DNA of 64,000 nt from NCBI GenBank assembly GCA_964615335.1, contig CAZTMT010000006.1, positions 111,540 through 175,539 on the forward strand, given 5' to 3'. Within the stretch, counting starts at the first letter, position 1. Each line of letters begins with the position of its first letter. The position numbers and the translations under genes were made by a program. Source of the DNA: HR10 sp964615335. GTDB lineage: Bacteria; Acidobacteriota; Blastocatellia; HR10. Shown piece by piece: positions 9,551 through 18,191 of the stretch. Under the pieces are notes generated by a model that was not told where the DNA came from, made no database searches, and was given only the letters and a program-made list of their open reading frames with translations.

Positions 9551-11059
9551 ATGCTCTGGGGTGAGGGGATTACCGGAAAGCCCGGGAGGAAAGGCCTCTG
9601 GAGAGTGGGGATTCTGAGCCTTCTCCCCTTTCTGGCACATGCGCAGGAGAGGCCCTTTTTCACCCGCGATTTCCCCGCGGAGGAGTTTGCCGAGCGGCGT
9701 CAGAAGGTTTTTGAGAAAATCGGCCCGGAGGCGATCGCGCTCATCCCCGGGGCTCCGGCTCCGATCGGATGGGTGCGGTTCCGACAATCGAATGAGTTCT
9801 ACCACCTCTGCGGGGTCGAGGTGCCCAATGCCTATCTCCTTCTGGATGGGCGCACGCGTCGGACCACGCTGTATCTGCCCCACCGGAACGAGCGACGGGA
9901 ACGCAGCGAAGGCCGGGTCCTTTCGGCCGAGGATGCGGATCTGGTCCGATCGCTGACTGGGGTGGATGCCGTTTTCGGGACGGACCTGTTGGCCGAGCAC
10001 CTGGCTCGCTCTGTCTCGGGATTTGGAGCAGTCAGGCCGCCTGTTCTCTACGTTCCCTTCAGTCCGGCCGAAGGGGTTTCGACCAGTCGGAGCGCGGCTC
10101 TGCCTCCGTATGCGGATAATCTCTCCAATCCGTGGGATGGCCGACCTTCCCGCGAAGGATGGTTCATTCACCAGCTTCATCTGCGCTTCCCTCAATTTGA
10201 GATTCGCGATCTCTCGCCGATTCTGGATGAGCTGCGCCTCATCAAGAGCCCCCGCGAGATTCGCCTGATCCGGCGGGCGACGGAGCTGGCGGGCCTGGCC
10301 ATGATGGAAGCGATGCGCAGCACCGAGCCCGGCGTCAGGGAATACGAGTTAGATGCGCTGGCCAAATTCATCTTCTATCGGAATGGGGCGCAGGCCGAAG
10401 CCTATCGTTCCATCATCGCCGGCGGACGCAATGCGTACTGGAATCACTACTATGCGAATCGAGATGAGCTGCGCGATGGAGACCTTGTCCTGATGGACTA
10501 TTGTCCGGACGTCGGATATTACGTGTGCGATGTGACGCGGCAATTTCCCGTGAACGGGACCTTCAACGCCTGGCAGCGCGAGTTGTACGGCTTTTATCTG
10601 GCCTGTTACAAAGCGATTCTTCGGCGCATTCGGCCCGGGGTGACTCCTCAGGTCATCATGCAAGAGGTCGCGCGGGAGTGGGAGGAGATTCTCGCTCGGA
10701 CGCGCTTCTCCAAGCCCATCTACGAACAGGCGGCGCGGCGGTTCGTCGCTCAGTACAAGGATGCGGCGAGCCGTCCCAACGCCAGTTTGGGACACTGGGT
10801 GGGCATGGCCGTACATGATGCGGGACCCTATCGCGGAGAGCCCCTGCGCCCGGGCATGGTCTTCACGATCGAGCCGGAGTTTCGCGTTCCCGAGGAGCAG
10901 ATCTTCATCCGGCTCGAGGACATGATCCTTATCACCGAGAATGGGGCGGAGGTGCTGTCCGGGTTCATTCCCATGGAGATCGAGGAGATCGAGCGGCTGA
11001 TGCGCGAGGAGGGACTCTTGCAGAAATACCCGCGAGCCTTCGGTCAGCGCGAGCGATGA
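9551..11059 (+). CDS. Secreted aminopeptidase P (Xaa-Pro aminopeptidase, M24B)
   Basis: Metallo-aminopeptidase of the pita-bread fold, removing N-terminal residues that precede proline. Metal ligands are visible: Asp316 (MDYCPD) and Asp327 (CDVTRQ), 11 residues apart as in E. coli PepP, then the GHWVGMAVHD histidines and glutamates in TIEPEF and RLEDM. The start at 9551 follows AGGAGAGG and yields an N-terminal hydrophobic stretch ending AHAQ at about residue 32, so the enzyme appears exported; most aminopeptidase P enzymes are cytoplasmic. It is the first gene of a plus-strand run to 20432 with gaps of 20-92 bases, and it is driven by the receptor-type promoter. Confidence 0.88.
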   Translation: MLWGEGITGKPGRKGLWRVGILSLLPFLAHAQERPFFTRDFPAEEFAERRQKVFEKIGPEAIALIPGAPAPIGWVRFRQSNEFYHLCGVEVPNAYLLLDGRTRRTTLYLPHRNERRERSEGRVLSAEDADLVRSLTGVDAVFGTDLLAEHLARSVSGFGAVRPPVLYVPFSPAEGVSTSRSAALPPYADNLSNPWDGRPSREGWFIHQLHLRFPQFEIRDLSPILDELRLIKSPREIRLIRRATELAGLAMMEAMRSTEPGVREYELDALAKFIFYRNGAQAEAYRSIIAGGRNAYWNHYYANRDELRDGDLVLMDYCPDVGYYVCDVTRQFPVNGTFNAWQRELYGFYLACYKAILRRIRPGVTPQVIMQEVAREWEEILARTRFSKPIYEQAARRFVAQYKDAASRPNASLGHWVGMAVHDAGPYRGEPLRPGMVFTIEPEFRVPEEQIFIRLEDMILITENGAEVLSGFIPMEIEEIERLMREEGLLQKYPRAFGQRER

Positions 11060-11120
11060 TTCGAGCGAACCGATCAAGAGGCTCGCCTCAGCTAGGGACC
11101 GATTGAGGGGAGAGGAAAAA

Positions 11121-11396
11121 ATGCGGGGACGAGTTCTTGGTCTCGCTTTCTTGTTCTGGAGCGCGCACGTCTCGGGGGGGGATCGGGATTCCGCGCGAAA
11201 TCCGGCCGAGTATTGGGCCGAAGGTGTTCAATCGTATTTCGACGCCGACCGGGAATCCGGCCCGGGGCACAACGGCGTCAACACGCGGGAGGAGCTGGAG
11301 CGCTATGATCCCGATCTGGCGCGGCTTGTCGCCGAGGTCTTCAGGCGTCCGGCCTGGCGCTACCGATCCCCGGGAAGCCGGGGGAATGGCCGATGA
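11121..11396 (+). pseudogene. Remnant: signal peptide joined to the C-terminal domain of a secreted protein family
   Basis: A 91-residue open frame with a good ribosome site (GAGGGGAGAGG) and a short signal peptide (about 1-19). It passes directly into a motif set (EYWAEGVQSYFD, NTREELERYDP, FRRPAWRY). In proteins I recall, this set forms the C-terminal end of secreted ~300-residue proteins resembling anthrax-lethal-factor-type metallopeptidases. No HExxH is present. I read it as a gene that lost its middle. A genuine small secreted protein is the alternative, because frame and start are intact. The family link is from memory. Confidence 0.5.
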
Positions 11397-11488
11397 AGAT
11401 ACGAGAGCGCATTGACCCCGCTTCGCCGGATGCGCCATCCTCAATATCGCTTCTTCCGCGCGTAACGCGGGACAAAAGGAGGAGAACT

Positions 11489-13483
11489 ATGCGAGCGATG
11501 AGGAGCCAGAAGAAAAAGATCCTCGGGATCGTCTCTGTGTTGGTCGTATTTTGGGGGTCCGTGGAAGGGCTGATTCGGGCGGAGGAGAAGCAAGGGCAGC
11601 GGACAGCTCGTCCGGCCCCGATGAGATCGGGACCGACAGAGCTTCTGGGAGAGGAATGGGACAACTCGCGAAGTGAGCTGCGTCCGCTCATTGAGCGGTT
11701 CACCGTGGACCTGGCGGCCTTGAATCGTTTCTACACAATCACGATCTCGCCGACCCGTCGGGAGCGACTCAAGCGCTTCTACACCGAATGGCTTCAGAGG
11801 CTGGAGGCGCTGCCCTTTGATACCCTGAGCCCGGATGGGCGTGTGGATTATCTGCTTTTCAAGAACCATCTGGAGTATCTCCTCCGGCAACTGGGCATTC
11901 AAGAGAAGCAGATCGTGGAGATGGAGCCGCTTTTGCCTTTCGCGCGGACGATCATCGAGCTGGAGGAAGCGCGTCGGCGCATGGAGCCTGTTCAACCCGC
12001 TCAGGTGGCGGAGCGTCTGACGGCGATGGGGAAGCAGATCGAGGAAGTGCGTCGCGCTGTGGAGGCCGGACTGCGCGGCGAACGAGCAGGCGGAGCCGGA
12101 GCATCGCGAGGGACCGAGGCGATTGCTCCCATCCGCGTCTCGCGAACTGTGGCGAACCGGGCTCTCCAGACGCTGCAAAGTTTGCGGAATACGCTCCGAA
12201 GCTGGTTCACCTTTTACAACGGATATGATCCCCTTTTCACCTGGTGGGTGACCGCACCCTATCAGGCCGTGGATCAGGCCCTGGGGAATTACGTGGAGTT
12301 CCTCGGCCAGCGCGTCGTCGGCGTACCATTGGGCGATGAGCCTGTGGCTTTCGGAGGCGCTCCGGCGCGCACGGGACGGGGAGCGACAGAAGGAGCGCCG
12401 GGGACCAGACCGCCGACGATCCCCGTTCAAGCTCCACGAGCGCGTCCCGGAGATGCAAGCGACATCATCGGCGATCCGATCGGACGCGAGGCTCTTTTGG
12501 TTGAACTCGCTCACGAAATGATCCCCTATACGCCGGAGGAGCTCATCGCGCTGGCGGAGAAAGAGATGGCCTGGTGTGAAAACGAGATGAAAAAGGCCTC
12601 TCGGGAGCTGGGCTTCGGAGAGGACTGGAAGCGGGCGCTCGAGTACGTCAAGACGCGTCATGTCGAGCCGGGGAAGCAGCCCGAGCTGGTGCGCGATCTG
12701 GCTCTGGAGGCGATCCGATTCGTCGAGGAGCGAAACCTCGTGACGATTCCCCCACTGGCCAAGGAGATCTGGCGCATGGAGATGATGTCTCCGGAACGGC
12801 AACTGGTGAATCCCTTCTTCACGGGGGGGGAGGTCATCTCCGTGTCCTATCCCACCAACACGATGTCGCACGAGGCGAAGATGATGAGCATGCGGGGGAA
12901 TAACATTCATTTTTCGCGAGCCACGGTGCATCATGAGCTCATCCCGGGCCATCACCTGCAAGGGTTCATGACGGCGCGGTACAAACCCTATCGGGCCCTG
13001 TTCAGCACGCCTTTCTGGGGCGAGGGGTGGGCGCTCTACTGGGAGCTTCTCTTGTGGGATCTCGGGTTCCCGAAGACGCCGGAAGACCGCATTGGGATGC
13101 TCTTTTGGCGGATGCACCGCTGTGCCCGGATCATCTTCTCGCTCAAATTCCACCTGGGGGAATGGACGCCGCAGCAATGCATTGACTACCTTGTCGAGCA
13201 GGTCGGGCATGAGCGGGCCAATGCCGAGGGCGAGGTGCGGCGATCGTTCGGAGGGCAGTACAGCCCGCTCTACCAGGCCGCGTATCTGCTCGGAGGCCTG
13301 CAGTTTCGCGCGCTCTATCGCGAGCTGGTGGAGTCGGGGCGCATGAGCGCGCGCGCTTTTCACGACGCCATCTTGCGCGAGAACCGCATCCCGGTCGAGA
13401 TAGTGCGGGCGATCCTGACCCGGCAGACGCTCTCGCGGGATTTTCGCTCCTCGTGGAGATTTTACGATGTGGAAAGGCGGTGA
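11489..13483 (+). CDS. Secreted DUF885 metallopeptidase-like protein
   Basis: 664-residue member of the DUF885 family, which is widespread in secreted peptidase sets. The zinc-type motif HHELIPGHHLQ lies in the C-terminal half, followed by the EGWALYWE motif that characterises the family. The ATG at 11489 is chosen for AAAGGAGGAGAACT immediately upstream; an earlier ATG at 11393 overlaps the preceding stop but lacks a ribosome site. The N-terminus (KKKILGIVSVLVVFWG) is a signal peptide or anchor. A Gly/Ala/Pro-rich insert at about residues 315-345 looks like a flexible linker. It sits in the plus-strand run after the aminopeptidase. Substrate is unknown. Confidence 0.82.
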   Translation: MRAMRSQKKKILGIVSVLVVFWGSVEGLIRAEEKQGQRTARPAPMRSGPTELLGEEWDNSRSELRPLIERFTVDLAALNRFYTITISPTRRERLKRFYTEWLQRLEALPFDTLSPDGRVDYLLFKNHLEYLLRQLGIQEKQIVEMEPLLPFARTIIELEEARRRMEPVQPAQVAERLTAMGKQIEEVRRAVEAGLRGERAGGAGASRGTEAIAPIRVSRTVANRALQTLQSLRNTLRSWFTFYNGYDPLFTWWVTAPYQAVDQALGNYVEFLGQRVVGVPLGDEPVAFGGAPARTGRGATEGAPGTRPPTIPVQAPRARPGDASDIIGDPIGREALLVELAHEMIPYTPEELIALAEKEMAWCENEMKKASRELGFGEDWKRALEYVKTRHVEPGKQPELVRDLALEAIRFVEERNLVTIPPLAKEIWRMEMMSPERQLVNPFFTGGEVISVSYPTNTMSHEAKMMSMRGNNIHFSRATVHHELIPGHHLQGFMTARYKPYRALFSTPFWGEGWALYWELLLWDLGFPKTPEDRIGMLFWRMHRCARIIFSLKFHLGEWTPQQCIDYLVEQVGHERANAEGEVRRSFGGQYSPLYQAAYLLGGLQFRALYRELVESGRMSARAFHDAILRENRIPVEIVRAILTRQTLSRDFRSSWRFYDVERR

Positions 13484-13516
13484 GCCGACGTGAGAATCTC
13501 AGAGAGGGGAAAGCCC

Positions 13517-15313
13517 ATGGGCGAGCGCATTTCTCGACGAACGTTCCTTCAAGGGGCGGGGCTTCTGGGAACGCGGGCGATCCTCGCCTCAACCTCCCTT
13601 CGTTCGGAGGCGCGGATCACCGTGCAGGTGCCTAATGGGACGATTCACCCGTTCACCTCTACCAGCGGTGTTTACGTCCCGCCGCGCGGCCGGTCATACA
13701 TGAAGTTCAGCTTCGACTTCCCGGAGCCTTCGGTCGAGTTCGAAGGCTATCAATTCGGGTTCCTCGTCTTCACGTACGAGAACGTCTACGGGCTGGATCG
13801 AGCGCGGATGGCCGTCGAAGTGGGAGAAGGAGGATTGAGCCTGCACTGCGATCGGTTCGTATGGGCCGGAGGGCAAGAGACGACGCCCGGACGACTGCAG
13901 GCGCGCTGGCGGCGGCAAGGGCCATTCATCGAGTGGGAGATAACCGTCCAAATGGAGCGTCCGATCAAAGCCGTCACGACGATCCTGCGCGGGGTGCCGC
14001 GAGGGCAGATCTCGAGCGCCTTGCAGAGCTTTTTCGATCCGCAGGAGAACGAAGTGCTTCTCGGTTACCCTTTCTCGGGAGGCAACCTCTTCGGTCCGGG
14101 ATCGGCGCGCGGAATGGAGACGCCGCTGGCCATTGTCCGCGCGGGAGAGAGAGATTTCTTCTTCATCTCCTCGCTCGACGATCGTGTGAGGACCAAGCGG
14201 TACTACTTTCAGCCGGGGGAGAGAGGGTATCGCCTGGAGGCCGTGCACGAGACGGAAGGATGGACGCGCCAGACGACGGTGACGGTCCCGCAATGGCGCA
14301 TCGGGCGCGTCCCAACGCTGGAAGCTGCGGCGCGCCCGCATTTCGAGCACCTGGAGCGGGTTTATCGTCTTCGCTCCTGGGAGGAGCGCGAGGATGTCCC
14401 TCCGTGGCTTCGACGTATCGCGCTCGTCATCACACTCCACGGGATGCATTATACGGGCTACATTTTCAACGACTACGCGCGCATGGGGGAGATCCTCCGC
14501 TGGGTGGCCGAGCGCATCCCTGCGGATCGCGTCCTGGTTTTCTTGTCCGCGTGGGATGGACGATACTACTGGGAGTATCCCCTGTATCGGCCCGCTCCCC
14601 GAATGGGTGGGGAAGAGGGATTCCGGCAGCTCATTCGGGGAGCTCAGCGCCTGGGCTTTCGGATGATGCCCATGTTCGGAGCCAATGCGGCGAATCGGCA
14701 CCACGCGCTCTTCGCGCGTTTGGCCGATGCCGCAACGGCCAGAATTGACGGCGATCGGTTCGATCTCGACTGGGTGGACTGGGATAACGATCGGCATCAA
14801 GATGGCTGGCTCTCGTACATGAATCTCGGAGTCGCCTCCTGGCGCGAGCATCTGTTGGAGCGCACCTCGGAGATCATCGAACGCTATGGGGTGGATGCCT
14901 ATTTCCTGGACATCGTCGGAGGATGGGTGAATAACCCTCAAGCCGATATGCACGAGGGAACGCGACGGCTCGTCCTGGACTTGCGCGCGAAGTACCCGCA
15001 TGTGGTCGCCTGCGGGGAGATGCATTACGACGCCTTGCTGGAATTCATCCCTCTCTATCACGTCTTCTCGCAGTTCGCCTATCCGGACGCCGTTCACAAG
15101 TACGCGCGCTTTTTCCAGCACCTCAGCCATCCGGCTCCGGGACGAGGGAGCACGGGCGTGCACGAAGCCGGGTTCAACCGCTGGAATCCGCAGACGCTCT
15201 CCTTGCGCCCGGAGCAGATCCCCACGCTCAGCGTCGTGGACGATACCTTCACGACTTACCGGGATCAGGTGGAGGCCGTCATTCGGCGCGCTCGCGAGCG
15301 AGCGGGGATATGA
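13517..15313 (+). CDS. Tat-exported TIM-barrel protein, putative novel glycoside hydrolase
   Basis: 598-residue protein starting with a twin-arginine signal (SRRTFLQG). The ATG at 13517 follows GAGGGGAAAG; a GTG at 13490 is less likely. Residues about 30-290 form a beta-rich domain. Residues about 300-590 look like a (beta/alpha)8 barrel with strand-end acids: the RFDLDWVDWD cluster, the Asp in DAYFLDIVGGW, and the Glu in ACGEMHYD. From memory it resembles uncharacterised DUF6259-type barrel proteins distantly related to glycosidases. The neighbours are a peptidase and two carbohydrate enzymes. The catalytic assignment is inference; no substrate can be named. Confidence 0.6.
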   Translation: MGERISRRTFLQGAGLLGTRAILASTSLRSEARITVQVPNGTIHPFTSTSGVYVPPRGRSYMKFSFDFPEPSVEFEGYQFGFLVFTYENVYGLDRARMAVEVGEGGLSLHCDRFVWAGGQETTPGRLQARWRRQGPFIEWEITVQMERPIKAVTTILRGVPRGQISSALQSFFDPQENEVLLGYPFSGGNLFGPGSARGMETPLAIVRAGERDFFFISSLDDRVRTKRYYFQPGERGYRLEAVHETEGWTRQTTVTVPQWRIGRVPTLEAAARPHFEHLERVYRLRSWEEREDVPPWLRRIALVITLHGMHYTGYIFNDYARMGEILRWVAERIPADRVLVFLSAWDGRYYWEYPLYRPAPRMGGEEGFRQLIRGAQRLGFRMMPMFGANAANRHHALFARLADAATARIDGDRFDLDWVDWDNDRHQDGWLSYMNLGVASWREHLLERTSEIIERYGVDAYFLDIVGGWVNNPQADMHEGTRRLVLDLRAKYPHVVACGEMHYDALLEFIPLYHVFSQFAYPDAVHKYARFFQHLSHPAPGRGSTGVHEAGFNRWNPQTLSLRPEQIPTLSVVDDTFTTYRDQVEAVIRRARERAGI

Positions 15314-15357
15314 CTTCTCTCCCGCGTCTCGGAAGGGAAGCGCCACGGAGGAGATCC

Positions 15358-18171
15358 ATGCGACAGATCGGCAAGAGGGGATACGTTCTGGCGATCGGTC
15401 TTCTTGGGGTCATCGCTCCCCTGGGGGCACCCTTCGGGCAGCAGAGGAGACCAGAAGAGATCGGAACAATCCGAACGGAATCGTTCGTGATCCGATACGA
15501 CCGGCGGGGGATTACCGCGCTGTGGAATCCGCAAGACCCTTTTCAGGCGGATCTGCTATTGGAAGGACGATTGGGAGAGCCCGTGGTGACCTACCAGGTG
15601 GAGGGAGGAGATTGGTTGGGGATCTATACGGGCGCTCGAACGCTTCAAGCCGATCCCGAACGAGGGCTTCTCACCTACACGGATTTCGATCCCGGATCGC
15701 CGTTGAAGATGGTTCAACAGTTCGTGATTCGGGGATCGGTGCTGGATTGGACTCTGGAGATCGAGACGACGATGGACTTCCCCGTCCTCATCGGCGATCT
15801 GGCGCTTCCGATCCCCTGGCGCTCCCCTTCAGGGGGAGACGCTCGGACGATCTTCGAGCGCAGTTGGACCAAGCACCATTTCATCGCCGGTCACGGCTCG
15901 TTCCTGTATTTCGTGCGGCCCAGCGGAGAGCCTCCCTATCTGATCATCACCGTGCATCCGGGGACGAAGTTCGAGTACTACACTTCGGAGGGGCGACGTA
16001 ATTACCGGGCCTATATTCATTCGGGCCTCTCCGGAGGTCGGGAGACGCGGGGGAGCTGGCGGCAGGAACACACTTTTTTGAAGCTGGAAGCGGCTGGCCG
16101 ACCGGGAAGTCGGGTCCGCTATGGAGTGCGCTTGCAGTGGGCACACTCCTACGGGGAGATGCGCGAGATCCTCTATCGGGAGGGGCTCTTTGATATTCGC
16201 GTCGTCCCCGGCATGACGGTTCCCGAGGACCTCACGGTGCAGCTCTCCCTTCATACGAAGGCCCGGATCGAGGCGCTCGAGCTGGAATTCCCCGAGCAGA
16301 CGCGAATTATCCCCTTGGGAGAGAAACGCCCCGATCATCATCTCTATCAGATCGCTTTCGCTCGACTCGGAGAGAATCTCGTGACGATCCGGCATGACGG
16401 GGGGCGGAAGACGATCCTGGAATTTTTCGTGACGGAGCCTCTGGAGACGTTGATCAAAAAGCGCAGTTGGTTCATCACGCATCGGCAGCAGCATCGGGAC
16501 CCCTCGAAGTGGTACGACGGCCTCTACTCGGTCTACGATATGAAGAACAAGGTCTTGCGAGGGCCGGACAATACCGATGGATTCGACTACTGGTGGGGAT
16601 ACGTCCTGGCGGCCGACGATCCAGCTCTCGGGAAGGCTCCCTTTGTGGCCGCCAAGAACGTTCACTTTCCGGATCCGGAGGAGATCGCGTCGGTCGAGTA
16701 TTACATCGAGCATTTCGTCTGGGGAGGACTGCAGCGCACGGATGCCGAACATCCGTATCCCTATGGCATCTATGGGGTGCCCAACTGGAAGGTCAATCGG
16801 GATCCGGACCTTCGGAAGCGAGCGGGCATTCGCAACCGACATCTGGATAAGATGCCCATTTGGCGATCGTTCGATTATCCGCACGTCATCATGCTCTACT
16901 TCCACATGTACGAGATCGCCAGGAAGTATCCTCATCTGACGCGCTATCTGGACGCGCGAGGGTACCTGGAACGCGCCTATCAGACGGCGCGCGCCTATTT
17001 CCTCTACCCGTACGAGATCCTCCCCAACGAATACGAGACCTACAAGATCGGGTGCTACAACGAGCTGGTGATCCTGGATCTGATCGCCGCGCTGGAGCGC
17101 GAGGGTTTTCCGGAGAAAGCGGCGTGGCTGCGGAACCAGTGGGAGAAGAAGGTCAAATACTTCATCTATGACGATCCGTATCCCTACCGTTCGGAGTATC
17201 CCTTCGATCGCACAGCTTTCGAGACGACCTATGCCGTGGCCAAATATGGCGCGACGCGGGAGATCCCGCCGGATTCTCAGCCCTGCTGGTTCGATAAGCG
17301 GCTGGGGAAGTGGTACATGCATCCGGTCGTGCGGAAAGAAGATGCGCGAGCTTTCATGGAGCGGCAACTGAGGGCCAATCTGGCCGTTCGGGGATGGTTG
17401 GAGGCGGCCTATTATTTGCTCGGAGCGGATTTCACCGGCTCCTCTGACGTGGGGGCGATGAGTTATATGGCGGCGATGGGCGGGTGGGGGATTCTCGATT
17501 ACGCGATCCATTTCGCGACGGATCCTTCGGATTGGCTTCAGTTGGGATACGCTTCGTTCTTGAGCTCGTGGGCGCTCATGAACACAGGACGGCCGGAGAC
17601 GAACTACGGCTATTGGTTCCCCGGAAAAGAGAACGATGGCGCAGCCGGATGGCAATTCATGACGGCGAAGTTCGGGAGGGCGTGGATTCGAAAGGACATG
17701 CCGCGCGGAGCGTGGCATTATGATGGAGAGATTGATCTCGGTTTCGGAGGGGCTCTGCGCATGGCCGCTACGATTCTGACCCGCGATCCTCTCTTCGGAT
17801 GGTTCGCCTATGGGGGCGTGCTGGAGATGAGCGAGGAGGAGTTCGCGACCATCCCGCGCGATGGTGTGCGCAAGCGGTTTTACATCGTGTCGAGCGATCG
17901 CCGATTGCGCATCGAGCTGGATCGCGATGGATTCTCGGCTCACCACCCCATCCGGGTCTCCCGGGATGGGAAGCGCCTTCGCTTCACGCTTGAGAATCGA
18001 ACCGGCGATGCGCATACGACCCTACTGAAGGTCTTCGCGAAAGATTCCTACATGGTCCTTCAGGAGGGGAGACGCATGGGGGTTGTCTCTGCCGGACGCG
18101 AAGTCGAGATTCCGGTGAACGTCTCGACAGCTACGACGAACATCGAGCTGATCGCCGAGGCGGCCCGGTGA
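15358..18171 (+). CDS. Large secreted protein, DUF5695-like, putative carbohydrate-active enzyme
   Basis: 937-residue protein with a signal peptide (about 1-28, ending APFGQQ). The ATG at 15358 follows CGGAGGAGATCC; an upstream ATG at 15310 overlaps the previous stop. The N-terminal ~250 residues are beta-rich, like the super-sandwich of hydrolases and lyases with alpha/alpha toroids. The middle and C-terminal parts are rich in Trp/Tyr and acidic pairs (DGFDYWWGY, EYETYKIGCYNE, GAMSYMAAMGGWG), as expected for an alpha/alpha barrel. From memory it matches the family of unknown function DUF5695. No catalytic residue can be assigned. It is coupled within 44 bases to the barrel protein upstream and within 20 bases to GH31 downstream. 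Confidence 0.6.
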   Translation: MRQIGKRGYVLAIGLLGVIAPLGAPFGQQRRPEEIGTIRTESFVIRYDRRGITALWNPQDPFQADLLLEGRLGEPVVTYQVEGGDWLGIYTGARTLQADPERGLLTYTDFDPGSPLKMVQQFVIRGSVLDWTLEIETTMDFPVLIGDLALPIPWRSPSGGDARTIFERSWTKHHFIAGHGSFLYFVRPSGEPPYLIITVHPGTKFEYYTSEGRRNYRAYIHSGLSGGRETRGSWRQEHTFLKLEAAGRPGSRVRYGVRLQWAHSYGEMREILYREGLFDIRVVPGMTVPEDLTVQLSLHTKARIEALELEFPEQTRIIPLGEKRPDHHLYQIAFARLGENLVTIRHDGGRKTILEFFVTEPLETLIKKRSWFITHRQQHRDPSKWYDGLYSVYDMKNKVLRGPDNTDGFDYWWGYVLAADDPALGKAPFVAAKNVHFPDPEEIASVEYYIEHFVWGGLQRTDAEHPYPYGIYGVPNWKVNRDPDLRKRAGIRNRHLDKMPIWRSFDYPHVIMLYFHMYEIARKYPHLTRYLDARGYLERAYQTARAYFLYPYEILPNEYETYKIGCYNELVILDLIAALEREGFPEKAAWLRNQWEKKVKYFIYDDPYPYRSEYPFDRTAFETTYAVAKYGATREIPPDSQPCWFDKRLGKWYMHPVVRKEDARAFMERQLRANLAVRGWLEAAYYLLGADFTGSSDVGAMSYMAAMGGWGILDYAIHFATDPSDWLQLGYASFLSSWALMNTGRPETNYGYWFPGKENDGAAGWQFMTAKFGRAWIRKDMPRGAWHYDGEIDLGFGGALRMAATILTRDPLFGWFAYGGVLEMSEEEFATIPRDGVRKRFYIVSSDRRLRIELDRDGFSAHHPIRVSRDGKRLRFTLENRTGDAHTTLLKVFAKDSYMVLQEGRRMGVVSAGREVEIPVNVSTATTNIELIAEAAR

Positions 18172-18191
18172 CGCGTGGGGGGAGGGAGGAG

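Noticed and set aside
11441..13363. A 640-codon open frame antisense to the DUF885 gene.
   Set aside because: It mirrors a real gene with signal peptide and metal motif, has no recognisable domains, and is His/Arg-rich as expected for a shadow in GC-rich DNA.
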